Source: CAZZNQ01 sp964655775
GTDB lineage: Bacteria; Planctomycetota; Brocadiia; SM23-32
Direction of reading: 5' to 3'
Assembly (NCBI GenBank): GCA_964655775.1
Contig: CAZZNQ010000053.1
Location: 1-28,638, forward strand
DNA: 28,638 bases
In this document: positions 21,262 to 28,638 of the stretch, piece by piece
How the letters are laid out: every line of letters starts with the position of its first letter
How positions within the stretch are numbered: position 1 is the first letter of the stretch
Position numbers and translations under genes: made by a program
Notes under the pieces: model-generated
Seen by the model: the letters and a program-made list of their open reading frames with translations, nothing else
The model's database searches: none
Told to the model about the DNA's origin: nothing

Positions 21262-24102
21262 TCAGTAGTCGCCTTCCTTCAGCGGGTCGATGCACCGCGT
21301 GAGGAGCTTCTCCTCGCCTCCGGGCTGGATGACGTCCGCCGCGTAGTTGATCATGTTGGCCAGAATGACCTGCGCGATCCGGCGATCCTCCAGGCGGTCC
21401 AGCACCTTCATGTTGCACACCACCACCTGCCCGCGTCCGACCGGGACGGTGTAGAGGTTGGCGCCCCAGAAGTAGCGGGCCGGACGCGTCCACATGTTCT
21501 GGCTCAGTCCGCCGGCGATCACCTCGCCTCCCGCCGCGAGCACGTCCTTGCCCTTGTCGTCCAGGTCCACGAAGACGTCGGCGTACTCGTAGCCGACCAC
21601 GCAGTCCGACGGCAGGCCCCGGAAGATCGGGTGCTTCTTCACGTAGCCGATCGTCCGCATGATGGGTTGCGACCGGATGATGGTCGGGAACAGAAGCTCG
21701 TAGAACTGCAGCGCCTCGCCCTGCAGGAACAACGCACATCCGCCGAGCTGGACGAACTTCTTGAGCTGGCCGAACACCTCGCCGCGCAGGTTGCGGCCGC
21801 ATCCGCCGTCGCGCATGTCGACCACGATCGGCACGTTCTTGTTGCGGTAGCTGTTGCTGAAGACCTCCATCTCGACGCCGGCCTGGTCGAGGAACGCCTC
21901 GACGGTGCCGCGCTTGTCCCAACCCGCAACCAGGTCCACTTTGAACCTGGGTTCGGCCAGCACGGTCAGGCTGACGCTCTGATCGCTGACGGTCTTGCCG
22001 CCCTTCGTCAGCGTGGCCCGAAGCCGGTACTTTCCCGGCTTGAGGTCCGGCTTTAGCGTGGTTTTCAGCACGGTCTGCGCTTCGCCGGTCGCCTTCACCT
22101 TACCCGTCAGCGTCTCCACCGCCTTGCCACGCGGCTTGCCAAGCTCGATCTTGTAGTTATAGGTCGGCCCAAGCACGTCCTCGTTCACCAGGTTCACCAG
22201 AAGGTCGAGTGCGTCGCCTGGGAAGGAAACGCGCGGAGTGATCTCCGGCATCAGGAGCGGCGTGCCCATGACCGAAGTTATCGCGCGGAACGTCTCCTTC
22301 GGCTTCCGCCACACGTCGGTCGCGCCGAACAGCTCGCCGCTGGCGTCCGAGAGCTGGCAGAACGCGAAGCCGCTCAGCTTGGTGTTCGCCCGCATGCCGG
22401 CCGTCACCAGGCGCATCTCGTCGGCGCGCACCCGGTTGGCCGCGGCCAGCATCTTCTTCACATCGCCGAAGGTAGGCTCCAGGTCCGCCTTTGCGAACTG
22501 CTCCTTCAGCGACTCGTAGAAGTCACGGTGCAGGGCGTAGTCCTCCAGCCCCAGTTTGCGTTCCTCGGGCGTGTAGCGGCTCAGGACCTCCTCGAAGTCG
22601 GGCGCGACTAGCGGCGCACCGTACTCGCATATGTACTGCGCCACACCGGCCTTGCCCATGGTGCGGTAACGCGCGATGCTGGACTCGTGCAGCGGAACAC
22701 CGCAGTAGGCGTGAAGATCCATCGATTTGGCCGTCCGGTTCACGTAAGGCAGCAGCACGCGCGTCATGCCCTTCTCCCCGGGCGCAGTCGACGGCCCGCC
22801 GGCGAGATCGCTGAGCATGCGAGTCGGGTCCAGCCGACGCGCCATCTTGCCGATGCGCTGAGTGATGCCGCGCAGCTCGTCCATGGTGTAGCCGCGGAAA
22901 TGGTGCGGTTCGTTCAGCAGACACCAGAACACGACGCTGGCGTGATTGCGATCACGAAGGAAGAATCCCTCCACCTCGGTCCGCAGACGCCTCTCGAAAT
23001 CGGGCGACTTGCAGTTCCAGCCGGCGGGGGGCTCGCCTTCCACCAGGATGCCCATCTCGTCCGTCAGGTCAAGGTACCACCACGGCGCAGGCTTCAGGTG
23101 CAGACGCAGGAAGTTGTAGCCGTTGTCCTTCAGCAGCTTCAGTTCCTCAACAGCGGCTTCGCGCGTCTCCGGGAAGCTGAGCGTGCGCGGGTACATGCCC
23201 TGATGCAGGAACCCCTTGAGCTGGATCGGCTTGCCGTTCAGGTGGTAGCGGCCGCGCTTGATGGTGAACTCGCGCATGCCGAAACGCTCCGACTTCGCGT
23301 CCAGCACCTCGTCGTCCGACACAGTCTCCACGGTCGCCCGGTAGAGGAACGGGTCGTCCGGCGACCAGAGGTGCACGTCGTCCAACTCCATCGTCACGGC
23401 GATCTCGTTCGCGCCCTTCTTTAGCTTCGCCGTGACGGTCTTCTCGACCACCTCGCCATCACCATCGGCGGGGGTCACGGCGCAGTGCAGCTCGCATTCG
23501 CGCTTGCTGCGACCATTGCGGACGGTCACGTTCAGCACGGCTTTCTTCTTCCACGGATGCGGGTGCACGAAAACATCTTCCACGAAGACCTTGTTCGTTA
23601 CGATCAGGTCCACATCCTGCCAGAGCCCGCCGAAGTTGAAGTACCAGCCCGCCTTCCCGATGGGCAGGTCGCCCTGGTTCAGCGGAGCCCCGGCGCGGAA
23701 GCCTTCCAGCTCCTCGCCGATGGGAGGATTCAGAACACGCACGACGACTTCATTGGAGCCCGTCTGCACTTTACCGGAGATGTCGAACTCAAACGGCGTG
23801 TATCCGCCCTCGTGGTCGCCCAGATGGTTGCCGTTCAGCCAGCATTCGCTGTAGTACATGGATGCCATGAACCGCAGCCGGACCGTCTTGCCCTGCCACT
23901 CCTCCGGCGCCTCGAACTCGCGCCGGTACCAGCCGACGCCGTCGTAGCCGGGACGAATCTGCTCCCACACCCCCGGCACGTCCATACTCACGGACTTGGG
24001 GAACCGGTTCTGCCAGCCCTCTTCCTTACCCACGTTGTGAGGGTCAAAGGCCAGATCCCACTCGCCGTTCAGCGACACTAAGCTTCTTGCAGTCTCGTCC
24101 AT
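21262..24102 (-). CDS. glycoside hydrolase family 2 protein with C-terminal GATase-like domain
   Basis: A 946-aa protein resembling GH2 beta-galactosidases, glucuronidases and mannosidases. The N-terminal jelly roll (LNGEWDLAFDP, VGWYRREFEAP, ECWLNGNHLGDHEGGYTPFE) is followed by an Ig-like domain and a TIM barrel. The barrel contains FLHQGMYPRTLSFPE, NYNFLRLHLKP-like helices and the probable catalytic acid/base Glu398 in LLNEPHH. The probable nucleophile is Glu493 in ICEYGAP. After a further beta domain, the last ~220 residues form an alpha/beta domain (PIVVDMRDGGCGRN, FVQLGGCALFLQGEA, GRGQVVVCNM) like ThuA/class I amidotransferase-fold appendages. There is no signal peptide, which suggests cytoplasmic action on imported glycans. 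GGGAG lies 6 nt before the ATG, and a perfect TATAAT lies upstream. Substrate unknown. Confidence 0.88.
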   Translation of the reverse strand: MDETARSLVSLNGEWDLAFDPHNVGKEEGWQNRFPKSVSMDVPGVWEQIRPGYDGVGWYRREFEAPEEWQGKTVRLRFMASMYYSECWLNGNHLGDHEGGYTPFEFDISGKVQTGSNEVVVRVLNPPIGEELEGFRAGAPLNQGDLPIGKAGWYFNFGGLWQDVDLIVTNKVFVEDVFVHPHPWKKKAVLNVTVRNGRSKRECELHCAVTPADGDGEVVEKTVTAKLKKGANEIAVTMELDDVHLWSPDDPFLYRATVETVSDDEVLDAKSERFGMREFTIKRGRYHLNGKPIQLKGFLHQGMYPRTLSFPETREAAVEELKLLKDNGYNFLRLHLKPAPWWYLDLTDEMGILVEGEPPAGWNCKSPDFERRLRTEVEGFFLRDRNHASVVFWCLLNEPHHFRGYTMDELRGITQRIGKMARRLDPTRMLSDLAGGPSTAPGEKGMTRVLLPYVNRTAKSMDLHAYCGVPLHESSIARYRTMGKAGVAQYICEYGAPLVAPDFEEVLSRYTPEERKLGLEDYALHRDFYESLKEQFAKADLEPTFGDVKKMLAAANRVRADEMRLVTAGMRANTKLSGFAFCQLSDASGELFGATDVWRKPKETFRAITSVMGTPLLMPEITPRVSFPGDALDLLVNLVNEDVLGPTYNYKIELGKPRGKAVETLTGKVKATGEAQTVLKTTLKPDLKPGKYRLRATLTKGGKTVSDQSVSLTVLAEPRFKVDLVAGWDKRGTVEAFLDQAGVEMEVFSNSYRNKNVPIVVDMRDGGCGRNLRGEVFGQLKKFVQLGGCALFLQGEALQFYELLFPTIIRSQPIMRTIGYVKKHPIFRGLPSDCVVGYEYADVFVDLDDKGKDVLAAGGEVIAGGLSQNMWTRPARYFWGANLYTVPVGRGQVVVCNMKVLDRLEDRRIAQVILANMINYAADVIQPGGEEKLLTRCIDPLKEGDY

Positions 24103-24167
24103 GGCATACTCCCGGATATCCTAGCGACGGCACGGCGCTCCAGAACACAGCCGATGTGCCAGCACGG

Positions 24168-24195
24168 ATTATAGCCGCGCGGGATTCGATTTCCA
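24168..24195 (-). promoter_or_regulatory. sigma70-like promoter for the GH2 gene
   Basis: On the minus strand, TGGAAA (24195-24190, 4/6) and a perfect TATAAT (24173-24168) are spaced by 16 nt, ~65 nt before the GH2 start codon. Confidence 0.55.
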
Positions 24196-24214
24196 GCACA
24201 CACGCAGCGTCCCG

Positions 24215-24243
24215 TTGTCGACGCACCCACCAGGCTGTAGACT
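24215..24243 (+). promoter_or_regulatory. possible promoter for the LysE-type exporter
   Basis: TTGTCG (24215-24220) and TAGACT (24238-24243, 4/6) are spaced by 17 nt, 37 nt before the exporter ATG. It also overlaps a TTG that would be an upstream start, which argues for the internal ATG. Confidence 0.35.
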
Positions 24244-24280
24244 CGAAGCTCTCAACTGCAGCGCTGTGGAGCCTACGCCT

Positions 24281-24931
24281 ATGGGATTGTCGGCCCTGTT
24301 CGGGATCGCGTTCGTCACCGCCCTTTCGGGTGCGTTGGCGCCGGGGCCGGTTCTGTTCGCCACCGTGCACGGCAGCGCCGCGCACGGCCGCTGGGCGGGA
24401 CCGCTCGTGGTGGCCGGCCACGCGGTGGTGGAGATACCGCTCATGGTCGCCATCATCCTGGGCTTGGGCGGACTGCTCTCCTCGCCGGACTTCGCTGCCA
24501 AGGTGGGGCTCGCCGGCGGCATAGTGCTCATCGTGATGGGCGGACTGATGATCCGCGATCTGCCGCGGGTGAGCCTGCCGGGCGCACGAGCCGAAGGAGA
24601 GAAGAAGGCCGGCATCCCCGCGCTGAAGGTGGTGGGCTCGGGTGCTCTCACCTCGCTGAGCAACCCCTACTTCCCCATCTGGTGGGCGACCATCGGCCTC
24701 ACGTTCATCGTCAATGCCCGCCCCCACGGCCTTCCGGGTTACGCGGTGTTCTACACGGGCCATATCCTGGCGGACCTGGCGTGGTTCTGGGCCGTCTCCG
24801 AGTCGGTGCACCGCGGCCGGCGCTTCCTGTCCCAGAGATCATACAAGGCCATAGTCCTGGTGTGCGCGGTGCTGCTGATGGCCTTCGGCGCCTACTTCGC
24901 CTTTCTGTGGAATCCCCCGGCCGCTCAGTAG
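24281..24931 (+). CDS. LysE/RhtB-family amino-acid exporter
   Basis: A 216-aa inner-membrane protein with about six hydrophobic segments. The first helix carries ALSGALAPGPVLFATVHGSA, the diagnostic G-x-x-P-G-P motif of LysE/RhtB translocators. GHAVVEIPLMVAI and LTSLSNPYFPIWWATIG are further family segments. Members export lysine, arginine, homoserine or related solutes using the proton motive force; the substrate is not predictable here. The start is the ATG of MGLSALFG with GGAG 9 nt upstream; the upstream extension in this frame is hydrophilic and would start with TTG. Its stop overlaps the convergent proS stop by 7 nt. Confidence 0.87.
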   Translation: MGLSALFGIAFVTALSGALAPGPVLFATVHGSAAHGRWAGPLVVAGHAVVEIPLMVAIILGLGGLLSSPDFAAKVGLAGGIVLIVMGGLMIRDLPRVSLPGARAEGEKKAGIPALKVVGSGALTSLSNPYFPIWWATIGLTFIVNARPHGLPGYAVFYTGHILADLAWFWAVSESVHRGRRFLSQRSYKAIVLVCAVLLMAFGAYFAFLWNPPAAQ

Positions 24932-26355
24932 GCTCGGGCGAAGACGACCTGCTCCGTCGCGTCCGCGCCGCACACGATGCATTTGCCCGATCCACCCGGT
25001 TGGTCGAACGGGATGTTGCGCGTGGTTGCCTTGGTGTCGTCCTTGACGCGCGCCTCGCAGTCGTCGTTGCCGCACCACCATGCATGGGCGAATCCGGTGC
25101 CGACGGCCTCGCATAGCTCGTCGTAAGTGGAGACGGTAGCCGTTTTCTCCTCGCGGAACTGGGCAGCGCGGTCGTAGAGCGCCTGCTGGATCTCGTCCAG
25201 CACCTGCGGCACCGTCGCCGCCAGATCGCCCCAGGAGGCGTCGGTCTTGCCGGCGCGTCCGGGCATGTGCCGGCGGGCGAGCACCACTTTGCGCCCGGCC
25301 ACGTCGCGCGGCCCGATCTCGATTCGCAACGGCACGCCGCGAAGCTCCCAGTCGTTGAACTTGAAACCCGGCGTCAGGTTGTCGCGATCGTCCAGCTCCA
25401 CGCGCACGCCGTCCAGCATGTCGCGGACCTTCTCGGCCGCCTCCAGCACCGGTCCCTTCTCGTCGTCGCCGCGCCAGATCGGCACGATGACGGCCTGGTA
25501 GGGAGCCAGTCGGGGCGGGAGGACAAGCCCGCTGTCGTCGCCGTGCACCATGACGATGGCGCCGATAAAACGCGTGCTCAGTCCCCAGCTCGTGGTCCAG
25601 CAAAGCTGCACGCCGCCGTCGGGGTCCTGGTAGGTGATGTCGAAGGCGCGGGCGAAGTTCTGGCCCAGGTCGTGTGAGGTCGCCGACTGGAGCGCGCGCC
25701 CGTCGCCCGTCATGGCTTCGATGCTGTAGCTGTTGACGGCCCCGGCGAACTTTTCCGTGCGGCTCTTGCGGCCCCTGATGACTGGGACGGCGGCCACCTT
25801 CTCGGCGAACTCGGCGTAGATGTCCAGCATGCGAAAGACCTCTTCCTCGGCCTCCTCGCGGGTCTGGTGGGCGGTATGGCCCTCCTGCCAGAGGAACTCG
25901 GCCGTGCGCAGGAACAGCCTCGGCCGCATCTCCCAGCGCACCACGTTCGCCCACTGGTTCATCAGCACGGGCAGGTCGCGGTAGCTCTGGATCCACTTCG
26001 CCCACATGTGGCCTATGACGGTCTCGCTGGTGGGCCGCACCACGAGCGGCTCCTCCAGCTCGCTGCCGCCGGCGTGGGTAACCACCGCCAGCTCGGGGCT
26101 GAAGCCCTCTACGTGCTCGGCTTCCTTCTCCAGGAAGCTGTGCGGTATGAAGATCGGGAAGTAGGCGTTCTGGTGCCCCGTCTCCTTGAATCGCCGGTCC
26201 AGCGCGCCCTGTATGTTCTCCCACAGCGCGTAGCCGTAGGGGCGTATCACCATGCAGCCGCGCACGGGCGCATAGTCCGCCAGCTCCGCCTGCTGCACTA
26301 TCTCGTTGTACCAGCGGGCGTAATCTTCGCTCTGCGACGTAAGCTGTTCTGCCAT
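24925..26355 (-). CDS. proS: prolyl-tRNA synthetase, archaeal/eukaryotic-type (ProS type 3)
   Basis: A 476-aa class II synthetase of the short type that lacks the INS editing domain of E. coli ProRS. RPTSETVIGHMW (near 107) and RWEMRPRLFLRTAEFLWQEG (140-159) are motif-2-region blocks; GLSTRFIGAIVMVHGDD contains motif 3. The C-terminal anticodon-binding domain is followed by the type-specific zinc domain with C-x4-C and C-x2-C (CGNDDC, CIVC) and ends in the usual Tyr (FARAY). Without INS, editing of Ala-tRNA-Pro would need a separate protein, and none is seen here. It is 24 nt downstream of the sugar-isomerase-like gene, likely in the same transcript. Only a weak GGATAGAG site precedes the ATG. 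It overlaps the convergent lysE-type gene tail-to-tail. Confidence 0.95.
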   Translation of the reverse strand: MAEQLTSQSEDYARWYNEIVQQAELADYAPVRGCMVIRPYGYALWENIQGALDRRFKETGHQNAYFPIFIPHSFLEKEAEHVEGFSPELAVVTHAGGSELEEPLVVRPTSETVIGHMWAKWIQSYRDLPVLMNQWANVVRWEMRPRLFLRTAEFLWQEGHTAHQTREEAEEEVFRMLDIYAEFAEKVAAVPVIRGRKSRTEKFAGAVNSYSIEAMTGDGRALQSATSHDLGQNFARAFDITYQDPDGGVQLCWTTSWGLSTRFIGAIVMVHGDDSGLVLPPRLAPYQAVIVPIWRGDDEKGPVLEAAEKVRDMLDGVRVELDDRDNLTPGFKFNDWELRGVPLRIEIGPRDVAGRKVVLARRHMPGRAGKTDASWGDLAATVPQVLDEIQQALYDRAAQFREEKTATVSTYDELCEAVGTGFAHAWWCGNDDCEARVKDDTKATTRNIPFDQPGGSGKCIVCGADATEQVVFARAY

Positions 26356-26379
26356 GTGCTCTATCCAGAAGTAGCCAGG

Positions 26380-27228
26380 TCAGCCGATATCCAGTCGACC
26401 TTTGATGTCTCTCAGCAGTTGGATGCCGGCCTTGATGTCCTCGATCTGCCGGTCGCCGGAGACTTCACGTTCGATGGTCAGCGGGCCGGTGTAGCCGAAC
26501 TCGTTCAAAACCGCCACGAACCTCTCGATGTCCACGTCGCCGTGTCCGAGCGGCACCTCTTCGCCCCATTCGCTGCCCGGTTCGGAGCTCCAGACGGCGT
26601 CCTTGCAGTGGCAGCTCCGCACGTACTTGCCCACCTTGTAGAGCGCCTCGATCGGCTCGCCGCTGCCGTAGAGGATCATGTTGGCGGGATCGAAGTTCAC
26701 GCCGAGGTTCTCGCGGTCCACGGTCTGCAGCACGTGCAGCAAGGTGTCGGCGGTCTCCTGACCAGTTTCCAGGTTCACGCAGAGGTCGTGGTCGGCGCAG
26801 AAATCGGCCAGATCGCCCAACACCGCGACCACGTCGGCGAAGTCGTCTGAGTCCCAGTCCTCGGGTATGAAGCCGACGTGGATGCCGATGCCCGGCGCGC
26901 CCAGCCAGGAGGCGACTTCCGCGATCTCCCTTGCCTGCTGCACGCGCTCCGCCCTCTGTGCGGGCGGCACCAACCCGACTGTATCCCGTACAACGGGGAT
27001 GCTCGCGTAGCTCTCGCCCGGGAATCCGCAGAATACGAGCGTGATCTCCACCTCGGCGTCGGCGAAGCGCTCGCGGATACGAACGGCGTTCTCGCGCGTT
27101 CTGCCTTCGGCCGGCGGCGCATGGAGCTGAACGGTGTGCACGCCGAGTTCGAGGACCTTCTCCAGGCCCGCGCCCAGTCCGGCGCCGGCGGATGTGAAGA
27201 CGCCGATCGGCATTATCTCGTCTGTCAT
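26380..27228 (-). CDS. sugar phosphate isomerase/epimerase family TIM-barrel protein
   Basis: A 282-aa protein of the xylose-isomerase-like TIM-barrel family (AP_endonuc_2 type), including sugar isomerases, epimerases and inosose dehydratases. Strand ends carry likely metal ligands: HVGFIPED, Glu in NLETGQETADTL, Asp in VNFDPANMILYG, the His pair in SCHCKD, and Glu in LTIEREVSG near the C-terminus. The strictly soluble sequence suggests a cytoplasmic role; the substrate is unknown. The frame is open to 27312, but a strong promoter lies across that extension, so the start is placed at MTDEIMPIG. GGAGGGG lies somewhat far (~13 nt) upstream. It is followed by proS after 24 nt. Confidence 0.85.
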   Translation of the reverse strand: MTDEIMPIGVFTSAGAGLGAGLEKVLELGVHTVQLHAPPAEGRTRENAVRIRERFADAEVEITLVFCGFPGESYASIPVVRDTVGLVPPAQRAERVQQAREIAEVASWLGAPGIGIHVGFIPEDWDSDDFADVVAVLGDLADFCADHDLCVNLETGQETADTLLHVLQTVDRENLGVNFDPANMILYGSGEPIEALYKVGKYVRSCHCKDAVWSSEPGSEWGEEVPLGHGDVDIERFVAVLNEFGYTGPLTIEREVSGDRQIEDIKAGIQLLRDIKGRLDIG

Positions 27229-27283
27229 GGCTGTCTGTGCCCCTCCGGGATCATTGGTGCGGCTCGCACCGACGGAAGCAGCC

Positions 27284-27312
27284 ACTGTAGGAACTCGGGC
27301 GCGGACTGTCAA
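27284..27312 (-). promoter_or_regulatory. strong sigma70-like promoter for the isomerase-like gene and proS
   Basis: On the minus strand, a perfect TTGACA (27312-27307) and TACAGT (27289-27284, 4/6) are spaced by exactly 17 nt. The -35 box overlaps the stop of the upstream GT2 gene. The leader is ~50 nt. Confidence 0.65.
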
Positions 27313-28340
27313 GCAGAAGGGCTCTCTCCGGCCTCCCCTTCATCCGCCGTGTTGTCCCCTCCGGTGGGGGCTGCGTAGCGCTCCCGCTTCATCTGCAGGT
27401 ACAGCTCCTCGGCCACGTTGCCCAGGCGGCCTAGCATGTCCGATAGAAGGGCCAGGATGCCCGTCAAGAAGGCAAGGATGAGGAACAGCGAGCTGCCGAT
27501 CAGCACCGACCGGTAGGGCGCCGTGCGGCCCGTGTTGAGCCAGTGGCCGAAGACGAACAGGCCCTGGAGCATGCCCAGGCCGAACAGCACCGCCGCCGTG
27601 CCGCCGAAGAACGCCAGCGGCCGGGTGTAGCACATCGCGCGCAGCACGATCATGAAGGCGCGTACGCCGTACAGGAAGGGATTCCTGGCCATTCGGCTCT
27701 CGCCGTGCTCGCGCACGCCGCGCACCTTCAGCGGCACCTCCGCGACCCGGTAACCCTTGCCGGCCAGGTCGATGATGCTCTCGTGCGTGTACGTGAAAGC
27801 ACCGACCAGGTTCAAGTGCAACGCGGCCGGGCGGCTGAACGCCCGGAACCCGCAGGATACGTCCGAGAGCTGCGTGGTGCCCGTGGCCAGGTTCACCAGA
27901 CGGCACATCTGGCGGTTGCCCCACCTCTTGATCCACGGCATCTTCGGGATCAGGTCTTTGCGGGCGAAGCGGCTGGCAGTCACGAAGTCCGCTTCGTCGC
28001 GCAGTATGGGACCCACCAGCTCCGGTATCTGCGCGGGGTCGAACTGGCCGTCCGCGTCGATGTTGACGATGATGTCCGCCCCCTCGCGCAGGGATCGGTC
28101 CAGCGCGTCGGCAAACGACTGCCCCAGGCCCATCCGCTGCGGATGGCGGACCACTATAGCGCCCCGCTGCCGGGCGATGTCGCCAGTGCCGTCGGTCGAG
28201 CCGTCATCGACCACCACAACCCCCACCTCGGACACCCCCGCAATCTCGCGCGGGATGCCGTCTATGACGTTGCCGATGGTCTTCGCTTCGTTCAGCGCGG
28301 GCATCATCACCACAAGCTTCCGCGCGGGTCGCTTTGTCAC
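27309..28340 (-). CDS. GT2-family polyprenol-phosphate glycosyltransferase (DPM1/GtrB-like)
   Basis: A 343-aa membrane-associated enzyme. The GT-A domain (residues ~1-235) has MMPALNEAKTIGNVI, VVDDGSTDGT, the DXD-type NIDADGQFDP and SCGFRAFSR, as in dolichyl/undecaprenyl-phosphate sugar synthases. Two membrane helices follow (FFGGTAAVLFGLGMLQGLF, LFLILAFLTGILALL), then an acidic tail. It would move a sugar from a nucleotide donor onto a polyprenyl phosphate at the inner membrane. It starts with GTG at 28340 in a GTGA overlap with the upstream stop; GGAGG lies 8 nt before it. The longer open frame to 28538 is an Arg-rich shadow of the upstream gene. The upstream ArnT/PMT-like gene could use its lipid-linked sugar product. 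Confidence 0.9.
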   Translation of the reverse strand: MTKRPARKLVVMMPALNEAKTIGNVIDGIPREIAGVSEVGVVVVDDGSTDGTGDIARQRGAIVVRHPQRMGLGQSFADALDRSLREGADIIVNIDADGQFDPAQIPELVGPILRDEADFVTASRFARKDLIPKMPWIKRWGNRQMCRLVNLATGTTQLSDVSCGFRAFSRPAALHLNLVGAFTYTHESIIDLAGKGYRVAEVPLKVRGVREHGESRMARNPFLYGVRAFMIVLRAMCYTRPLAFFGGTAAVLFGLGMLQGLFVFGHWLNTGRTAPYRSVLIGSSLFLILAFLTGILALLSDMLGRLGNVAEELYLQMKRERYAAPTGGDNTADEGEAGESPSA

Positions 28341-28638
28341 TTCTCGCCCTCCCCCGGTCTGACGCGCAGAATCGTTAGTTCGCCGTACGAGGCCACATCT
28401 TCGAACACTCCGGGATGAAGCTCCGCCGCTTCCTCGATGAGCAGGGCGGCTTCCTCCTCGTCCCGATCCAGTATTACGTAGTCGACCTCCCAGTTGCTCA
28501 CGAACGTCACAACATCGTCGGCCGTGGGCTGCCGCCACCGGCGCGGGAAGTCGACAACCGGCAGCCGCGTGAAGTAGTGCACCATCCGATACTCGTGCGT
28601 CAGCACGCGCCGGTTCGGTTCGGCGTTCTCCGACAGCC
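28337..28638 (-). CDS. C-terminal end of a probable ArnT/PMT-like membrane glycosyltransferase (partial)
   Basis: The frame runs from the window edge to TGA at 28339-28337; about 100 C-terminal residues are visible. They contain LTHEYRMVHYFTRLPVV, WEVDYVILDRDEEEA, VFEDVASYGELTILRV. This pattern (loss or availability of an address-like residue set, then a strand 'V-D-Y-V-I-L-D') is typical of the soluble periplasmic end of GT39/GT83-type enzymes. Those enzymes transfer sugars from polyprenyl-phosphate donors. It overlaps the start of the GT2 gene, which would make such a donor. The membrane part is outside the window, so the family call is an inference. Confidence 0.55.
   Translation of the reverse strand, partial: LSENAEPNRRVLTHEYRMVHYFTRLPVVDFPRRWRQPTADDVVTFVSNWEVDYVILDRDEEEAALLIEEAAELHPGVFEDVASYGELTILRVRPGEGEK

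Noticed and set aside
1..28638. CRISPR arrays, tRNA/rRNA genes, insertion sequences, prophage or integrase genes
   Set aside because: No regularly spaced repeats, cloverleaf-type segments, rRNA-like stretches, transposase/integrase motifs or terminal inverted repeats were recognised by reading both strands. A tRNAscan-SE or Infernal run could still find a small RNA I missed.

Overview
The window looks like chromosomal DNA from a high-GC, Gram-negative (two-membrane) bacterium. A TonB/ExbB/ExbD-type locus, a LolA-like exported protein and several signal peptides point to an outer membrane. The GH2 enzyme, the xylose-isomerase-like TIM barrel, the long nucleoside-diphosphate-kinase-like protein and the DUF2851 protein suggest the Planctomycetota / Lentisphaerota / Hydrogenedentota / Armatimonadota neighbourhood, but the sequence alone does not fix the phylum. 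No tRNA, rRNA, CRISPR, insertion sequence or phage gene was seen. Genes are tightly packed and mostly housekeeping.

Layout. (a) 1-2505, plus strand: three consecutive small exported-protein genes that are extremely Arg/Gly-rich. They are the end of an LTXXQ-like protein, a 419-aa Arg-rich protein with a 225-bp internal tandem repeat, and a protein with three copies of an unrecognised ~50-residue domain. (b) 2583-7457, minus strand: a LolA-like protein, hisS, a HEAT-repeat protein and aspS, probably one operon from a good sigma70-like promoter at 7587-7615. (c) 7805-12734, plus strand: a tandem NDK-like protein, an MBL-fold hydrolase, purH and a GT4 glycosyltransferase, closely spaced and read from a promoter near 7677-7706. 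(d) 12741-16318, minus strand: DUF2851 protein and EF-P (operon with promoter at 14949-14977), then an ArsB/NhaD-type permease with its own promoter. (e) 16526-21228, plus strand: a giant TonB-like protein, ExbB and ExbD. (f) 21262-24102, minus strand: a GH2 glycoside hydrolase, divergent from a LysE-type exporter (24281-24931). (g) 24925-28638, minus strand: proS and a sugar-phosphate-isomerase-like protein behind a TTGACA-N17-TACAGT promoter, preceded by a polyprenol-phosphate-type GT2 glycosyltransferase and the end of what looks like an ArnT/PMT-like membrane glycosyltransferase.

The most unusual locus is (e). A 1143-aa protein carries a TonB-like membrane anchor with the S-x3-H signature, followed by a very long helical/coiled-coil region, a CBM9/DOMON-like domain and an Ig-like domain, and is encoded directly upstream of ExbB and ExbD. 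It has no recognisable TonB C-terminal domain. It may be a proton-motive-force-driven envelope machine that does not act on ordinary TonB-dependent receptors. Other points of interest are a PurH whose AICAR-transformylase half has lost its signature active-site residues, an NDK-like tandem protein whose first domain lacks the catalytic Lys and His, and the Arg-rich exported cassette at the left end.
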